DNA of 64,000 nucleotides, taken from positions 15,362,501 to 15,426,500 of the forward strand of contig CP136892.1 of NCBI GenBank assembly GCA_034359265.1, in the 5' to 3' direction. Position 1 is the stretch's first letter. Every line of letters starts with the position of its first letter. The notes beneath the pieces are model-generated. The model was given only the letters and a program-made list of their open reading frames with translations, ran no database searches and was not told where the DNA came from. Source of the DNA: Canna indica (lineage: Eukaryota > Streptophyta > Magnoliopsida > Zingiberales > Cannaceae). Positions 58,440-64,000 of the stretch are shown here, piece by piece. The position numbers and the translations under genes were made by a program.

Positions 58440-59891
58440 GCATGAGACCTTTGGTACCCAAATAGCTTTAGGTCCTTGGGGGTTAGATGGCTTAACTACC
58501 CAAAGTGTCTAAACACCACTTGGGTTCATCTTAAGTGCACAATCATATATAGCATGTCCATAAACACCACAACAAAAGTAATGTCCATTAAATTTCTTTT
58601 TATTTTTGCTATGGACATGAGATTTAATTTTAGAATGCTTGTCATGTGAAACATGATGAGTATGAGCATTCTTGGAAACATCATTCCCCTTCTTATGATC
58701 ATGAGGTTTAAAAGTAGAATGTTTAACATGAGATTTAACATTAGCATAAACATTCCTTTTTGAAAAATCATTTCTACTAAAATTATTAAATGAGGAAATA
58801 TTTTTCATTTCATTCATTTTCTTGTTTAGGTTTAGAACCTCATTTTTCAAATCAATCATGGAATTATGTAATTTTTTCATTTGAGATTTCAACATATAAT
58901 TTTCATTTTTGATTTTTGAGTTTTCATGTTTCAAAATCTTATTCTCAATTTTGAAACCATTTTTCAAGTTTTCATTTTCAAGCTTTAAGTTCTTAAGCTC
59001 AAGTTTCAACATATCATGACAAGGATCAAATAAGCTAGATTTCATTTTCTCATTTTCTAATTCTAGAGCATGCACATGTGAACTAAGTCTAGAATTCTCA
59101 TTTTTAATCCTTTTATTTTTCTTATCCTTTTTCAAGAGCAAGGCATACATGATTTTATACTCATCCATCAATTTATCAAAATCATGAGAGCTAGATGAGT
59201 TAATACTATCATTGTTATTAACATGACTAGAAGAAGTGGAGTGTACCTCATTGTTATTAACATGACTAGAAGAAGTGGAGTGTACCTCATTGTTATCATT
59301 CATGAGGCATTCTTTTGAGATGACTTCATAGTCATGAAAGGAGGATGCTTCACTTGAGTAGGATGATGTGGAAGCATTTGACTTTCTCTTTGCCTTGTTC
59401 TTCATTGAAGGACAATTTTTTCTCACATGCTCTTTTTCTTTGCACACATGACAAATCACCTTCATTTTTCGATTTTTAGTTATGACTGGAGGCACTATGG
59501 GCTTCAAAAACCATATTAGTATTGGGTGGATGACAATTATCATCACTCCCCTCATCAAATGTTTTGAGTTCTTCGATTTTTGCATAATTATAAAGCATAT
59601 TTAAAGTGGTCCAAATATCGAATGCGGAAGTGCAATGCATGATCTTTTCAAAGACATTATTTTCCAAAGAACAAAAGATGCAGTTTGTAGCTTTAACATT
59701 TATTCAAACATATCAATTTGTTCTTGGGTCCATGCATTCATATTTTTCTTAGGTTCTATGTATTTTGACTTTACCATATTAAAAATACCTAAACCTTGAG
59801 TCTTTAGGAAAGTGTACATTCTACCCTTCCAAAGACCAAAGTTAGACTCATCGAACCTAGGAGGTGTAGACGCTACCAACTCTAGAGTCAT
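58440..59891 (-). pseudogene. Gag of copy C, frameshifted
   Basis: The ATG at 59891 opens MTLELVASTPPRFDESNFGL, close to copy B. The first frame stops near 59700, a second covers 59667-59476 (AFDIWTTLNMLYNYAK) and a third the remaining 59585-58509. The third holds the first knuckle as CHVCKEKEHVRKNC, with Glu where copies of the family have Gly, then a Ser-rich linker with a 39-bp tandem duplication, a long coiled coil (about 59150-58800) and an intact second knuckle YFCCGVYGHAIYDC. A stop follows MNPSGV near 58509; the tail with the GG motif ends near 58440. Two frameshifts make it inactive. Confidence 0.85.
59221..59298. repeat. 39-bp in-frame tandem duplication in gag of copy C
   Basis: Two identical 39-bp units encode NNEVHSTSSSHVN twice. 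Copy B has one equivalent unit. Confidence 0.9.
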
Positions 59892-59945
59892 TCTCAGATC
59901 GAGACAAGGTGTAGAAGAGATGGTGAAATCTCAAGCTACAGACCC

Positions 59946-59957
59946 GCTCTGATACCA
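59946..59957 (-). other. Primer-binding site of copy C (tRNA-iMet)
   Basis: TGGTATCAGAGC on the minus strand, two bases from the LTR end. Confidence 0.9.
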
Positions 59958-59959
59958 AT

Positions 59960-61448
59960 TGAAGACGAAATGTCAACACTAGAGGGTGGGTGAATAGTGT
60001 GTTAACTAAATTAATTAGCCTAAATTCGATTTTAATCGTTTCTCAATTCGTTTAGGCAAGATGCAATCTTGCAATTTAAAAGTGGAATAAATATAAACAA
60101 TTAAGCACAAACAACAATAAATAACAATGCTAACATGATAATTTATAGTGGTTCGGCCCCAATGCCTACTCCACTACCTAAGCACCCCGCTTAGGATTTC
60201 CAAATTAGATTTACTAGATTAATTCGGTTTCCCTTACACAGACAACTTTGACTCGAAGAGTCGCACTCTCGACCTAAGACACTTCCACACCCGGAAGTCT
60301 CCACCTTCTTATCAAGAGCGCTCTTCCATCTCAACCATAAGGGACAACTAAACTAATCCTAGTAACAACTAATTTTTACACAAGTGGCTTTACACCTTCA
60401 CAACAAGGTAACCACTTCACACAAGACCTAACAGCCTAGGTCTTCCACATGCATAAATTCAAAAATAGTTCAAATAAATAGTTAAAATACAATCAAAAGA
60501 GCTAAAAGATTAAACCAAAGATTAATGCTCCTTTGCAAGCCTTTGGCGCCTTCAACTCATCAGGAGGTAGAACTCGTATTAGATCCCGAGTTGAGGAAGA
60601 AAGCTAGGCGCTTGCGAGAATGTTTACGGAAGAACAAAGTGTGGCTTAATCGATCTTTGAAGGCTCAATTCTCCCTTTTGAGTGCTCAATAAAGTCTGTA
60701 AGAATCAAGGAAGAAAATCAAATGAGTTATATGAGGGTGTATTTATACCCTCATGAAGAAACGATAGCTCAACGGATAGAAAACTATCCGTTGCTGTCGC
60801 CTGGTCGATTGGTCGATCGACCAATCGACCGTTCATTCAACCGCTGCCCTCTTCTCTCTGGTCGGTCGACCGCGAGACGCAACTGAGTGTTCCCTCAATT
60901 CGTTCGACCCATCGGTTGACTGACGTAGGGAAGCCCGCGACGCGCGATCGTGCGATCCTCCATTCGGTCGACCGTTAGGGCTACTGCCCATTTCTGGCCT
61001 CTGTTGGTCGACCGATGTAGCCACTGCTAGTTTTTGGCAGTGTTCGGTCGACCAACTGGTCGACTGAATTGGCTACTGCCAATTTCTTATCCTATTCGGT
61101 CGACCGCCCGGTCGACCGAACCTAGGCTAAATTTGGTTTCTTCAGCCTTTTTCTTCCGCGCTTGGTTTCCAGTTTCCAATTTTCAACGAGCATCAACTTG
61201 GAGAGCTTTTAATTTGATCTTTGGACTCGTCCAATGCGACTTTGGTGCACTCGTCGAGCTTCGAGAAATTCCCGCGACGAACCCGAGCACGACGATCAAT
61301 GTCCTTCCGATTTTCCGATTTCGAGGACATCGAACGGTAATTGATCTGGAACCTGAAAGATTTCTCAACGAAATATTAGTTCCATGTTTGTTATCATCAA
61401 AACCGAGATTAAGATATTAAGACAAAGGTTGAAAACCTAAAGCCAACA
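59960..61448 (-). repeat. 5' LTR of copy C
   Basis: The native start TGTTGGCTTTAGG lies at 61448 and the end at 59960. It pairs with 53317-54805 and has the same length, although the palindrome arrays (about 60790-61125 here) are arranged differently. Confidence 0.9.
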
Positions 61449-63783
61449 TAATATCCACAGAAGCGATGAAGAGACTAAAACATATGTGAACAATGATGAA
61501 GATGTCATTCCTCCAGAATCCTATGATGTTTTCACTTCTGAAGATGCCAATTGCATTAATTTTGACTTCACTGACGGTCAGTATGACATAGGGGATCGTG
61601 ATTTTCAAGTTGAAGAAGAAGATGACACCCTGGTAAACTCCGTGAATGTTTATCCAATTGATGATGATTCACAAACTTCAGAATTGTATCTACATCAAGT
61701 AATTCATTTGAAAATAATCCTAACAGTATAAGGTGTTCAATACTTTTCTGAAAGTATTGAACTAGAGCAAATACTAGTTTTGTTGTCTGTAATGTATACT
61801 TGTATATGTTACCCACTGTAAAACTACAATAATCATACCAGTATAAGGCATTCCATACTTTGGTGAAAGTATAGAATTCGAGAAAATACTAGTCAATGTA
61901 TCATTTTTTTGATACTAGTCTAATAGATACCATTTGTAATGATTATATTTGAATTCTGTAGGAGTCCATATAATAGTCATATTCGTTGATAGACATTCCA
62001 TACTTTTATGAAAGTATGGAATTAGAGAAAATATCAGTCCACTTATCATTTCTTGGATTCCAGTTATCCTTTCTTGGATACCAGTCTAATAAATACTATT
62101 TTTAATGATTATATTTGAATTATATACGAGTCCATATAATAGTCATATCATATAAAGAAGATATTTCATACTTGTGTGAAAGTGTGAAATTATAGAAAAT
62201 ACCAGTCCAATTATCATTTCTTGGATATCCGTCTAATAGATACCATTTTTAATGATTATATTTGAATTCTGTATGAGTCCATATAATAGTCATACAATAT
62301 ATAAACATTCCATACTTTTGTGAAAGTATGTAACTGAAAAAAACTAGTTTTTTGCTATGCAATGACTATTAGTATCTGTTAGTTTATGATTTGATATTAT
62401 ACCCTGTGCAAAATTACAATAATCATAGCATGTAAATGGTATTCCGTACTTTTGTGAAATAAGAATAGGTTATTGTTGAACTTAGGTCATACTATTTTTA
62501 TTTGTTAGTTTATCAGTTGATATGAGACCCTGTATTAATTTCAAGTATTTTTTGATAGAGATAGTTTCAAGAGAGCTCGTACCAATTATTGCATCAAGCG
62601 AAATTTTGAATTGAGACGCATCCAAACCAATAGTCACTATATTAAAGTCGGATGCAAAGAGCCCAATTATTATTGGACGTTGTCAGTAATCGGCAAGGGT
62701 AAATTTCAAATAGTGACTTTTGTCAATGAATATAATTGTACTGTTGCAAGGCTAAACTTGGACCATCGATAATGCACTGCCACTTTTGTTGCGAATCACA
62801 TAAAGGAGCATCTTTTGGGCAATGAGAAAATCATTAGTAGTTTCATTATCTCTGATATAAGAAAGGTATTTAGAGTGCGTATATCTTATAAGAAAGCGTA
62901 CAATGCATTCCAAATTGCTCTCGTTTCTGTTCGTGGTGACTATGATCAATGCTACAAAGATTTGTCAGCATATCTTAGGGAATTAAGGATTCATGACTTT
63001 GAATCAAAAGTTAAATTGATGAGTTGTTCCTCGACCCACCGTTTTCGACGTGTCTTCTGGGCTTTCGGAGCAAGCTTGCGTGGATTTAGAGAATATATGC
63101 GGTCTATATTTTGTATTGATGCAACACATCTGAGAGGTAAATACCCAGGGGTTCTTATGATTGCAACTTCTATTGATGTAAAAAATAGGCTTTTTCCCAT
63201 GGCATTTGCTGTGATTGAAATTGAAAATATAGAAACATGAGAGTAGTATTTGGATGAACTTTTGAGATATATCCCCGGTTATAGGGGATTAAGTATTATG
63301 AGTGATCGGAACCTAGACATTATAGCTACTGTTAGAAATGTCTTTCCGGATGCTGCGCATGGATATTGTATGGTTCATCTTTCAAAAAATTTAGTACATG
63401 ATGTTCGTTCAAAAGATGTTGTGCCCTTGTTTTGGGTAGCTGCAAGATCAACCACGGAACATTCATTTAATGAATGTATGCAAAAGATCTTGGCTATTCA
63501 TGAGAAAAGTTACCAATGAATATCTCAATTGGAGAAGGAGAAATGAGCTAATTCTTTTTCCCCGGTAGGAGGTATGATATCATAATAATTAATTCTGTGG
63601 AATGCTTGAATGCATTATTTAGGGAAGTCTGTGGGTTGCCAATCACTACATTGATTGAGATGACAAGACGCAAGGTCTCGGAGTGGTTCTTCAAGAGACG
63701 TAAAGTTTCTCTTACATTGACCACTACTTTGACTGTAAAAATGGAAACAATTTTAGCATAGAATTACCACAAATATCGTTGGT
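61449..63783 (+). pseudogene. MULE (MuDR-type) transposase, main part
   Basis: The acidic region continues to about 61697 (NNDEDVIPPESYDVF), then a probable intron with dyad repeats runs to about 62545. The MuDR DNA-binding domain follows (FKRARTNYCIKRNFELRRI near 62570; C-x-n-YYWTL, IVTFVNEYNCT). The MULE transposase core covers about 63050-63500: IDATHLRGKYPG with the first catalytic Asp, IATSIDVKNRLFPMAFAVIE, then SDRNLDIIATV with the second Asp, and HGYCMVHLSKNL with the conserved CxxH. A shifted frame at 63560-63770 encodes FPGRRYDIIIINSVECLNAL and SEWFFKRRKVS. Stops at 62770, 63238 and 63244, and a frameshift near 63520, kill it. The expected SWIM zinc finger is missing because a dispersed repeat starts at 63784. 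Confidence 0.9.
61738..62468. repeat. Six tandem AT-rich units with a TTCCATACTTT / AAAGTATGGAA dyad
   Basis: Dyads lie at 61738-61759, 61853-61874, 61996-62021 (perfect 11-bp arms, 4-bp loop), 62164-62189, 62310-62331 and 62450-62468, spaced about 115-170 bp. The DNA between them is also repeated (TTATCATTTCTTGGAT, TAATGATTATATTTGAATT, AGTCCATATAATAGTCATA). Related dyads occur left of the gene at about 52555 and 52740. The array occupies the probable MULE intron. Confidence 0.85.
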
Positions 63784-64000
63784 AGGGGTGGAAATAGGCT
63801 AGGCGACCTATTAGGGGCCTATGGCCTGGCCTGTATTTGACCTAGCCTATTTTTAAAAAAAATAGGCCAAGACTTTGAAATAGGCCTATTTTCCTTATCA
63901 AGCCAGGCCTATGCTCAATTTAAAGGCTATTGAGCCTGATATGCCGGCTTGGGCCCGTTAAGGTGATGTATATATAAATATATAAAATACAAAATATTAT
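63784..64000. repeat. Dispersed repeat starting GGGGTGGAAATAGGC, cut by window end
   Basis: GGTAGGGGTGGAAATAGGCTAGGC is followed by GGCCT-rich sequence containing inverted copies (AATAGGCC / GGCCTATT). It inserted after the MULE core. The start resembles 35409 and 12788. The class is not certain; it may be hAT-like. Confidence 0.5.

Larger units (their letters stand above)
53317..61448 (-). mobile_element. SIRE-like gag-only Copia element, copy C, inserted in the MULE
   Basis: The 8132-bp element (with a 333-bp TRIM inside) has two 1489-bp LTRs (53317-54805 and 59960-61448). Flanks are AAATA (53312-53316) and TAATA (61449-61453), a 5-bp duplication with one change. On the minus strand: primer site, broken gag, 3.6 kb non-coding interior, polypurine tract. 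No pol gene is present. It splits the MULE transposase gene. Confidence 0.9.

Overview
This is a 64 kb stretch of nuclear DNA from a flowering plant. It is made almost entirely of transposable elements nested inside one another. The evidence for a plant is direct: Copia elements with tRNA-iMet primer-binding sites, CACTA elements with GCGACGG-type subterminal repeats and a Ptta/En-Spm transposase gene, an L1-type LINE, a MULE, a TRIM, a tRNA-derived SINE, and a plant-specific QALGGH zinc-finger gene. The GC-rich captured calmodulin-like fragment would fit a monocot, but the sequence does not settle the species.

Layout. 1-9.7 kb: an old Copia element (Copia-1) whose 5' LTR is cut by the window edge. 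One CACTA element (234-3146, TSD GAA) lies at its gag start and a second (4494-9316, TSD ATT) lies inside its integrase region. 9.9-12.7 kb: a solo LTR (TSD ATTTT). 12.9-16.4 kb: a decayed L1 LINE on the minus strand. 16.9-25.9 kb: copy A of a SIRE-like, gag-only Copia family (minus), with a second solo LTR of the 9.9-kb family inside it (18452-21671, TSD CTAGA). 26-33 kb: AT-rich DNA with MITEs, a SINE with a 13-bp TSD, a Pack-MULE carrying a fragment of a calmodulin-like gene nested in a larger inverted-repeat element, and one more inverted-repeat element. 36.9-37.4 kb: the only gene that looks intact and host-derived, a one-finger C2H2 repressor with EAR motifs (minus). 40.9-44.1 kb: very AT-rich tandem and dispersed repeats. 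44.2-51.1 kb: copy B of the gag-only Copia family (plus). 52.8-63.8 kb: a decayed MULE transposase gene (plus), split by copy C of the gag-only family (53317-61448, minus), which itself carries a small TRIM. The window ends in another dispersed repeat.

How the parts relate. The order of insertion can be read from TSDs and interrupted reading frames: CACTA into Copia-1, solo LTR into copy A, TRIM into copy C into MULE, Pack-MULE into a TIR element. The three gag-only Copia copies share a plan: LTR, tRNA-iMet site, Gag with two zinc knuckles and a long coiled coil, about 3 kb of non-coding modular DNA, polypurine tract, LTR. None has protease, integrase or reverse transcriptase, so any movement must have relied on enzymes from elsewhere. 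This family, including a conserved stem-loop just after gag, and the tandem hairpin array in the first CACTA element are the most interesting features. Nearly all coding remnants carry stops and frameshifts; several stops are Trp codons changed by G-to-A, as expected in methylated, silenced repeats.
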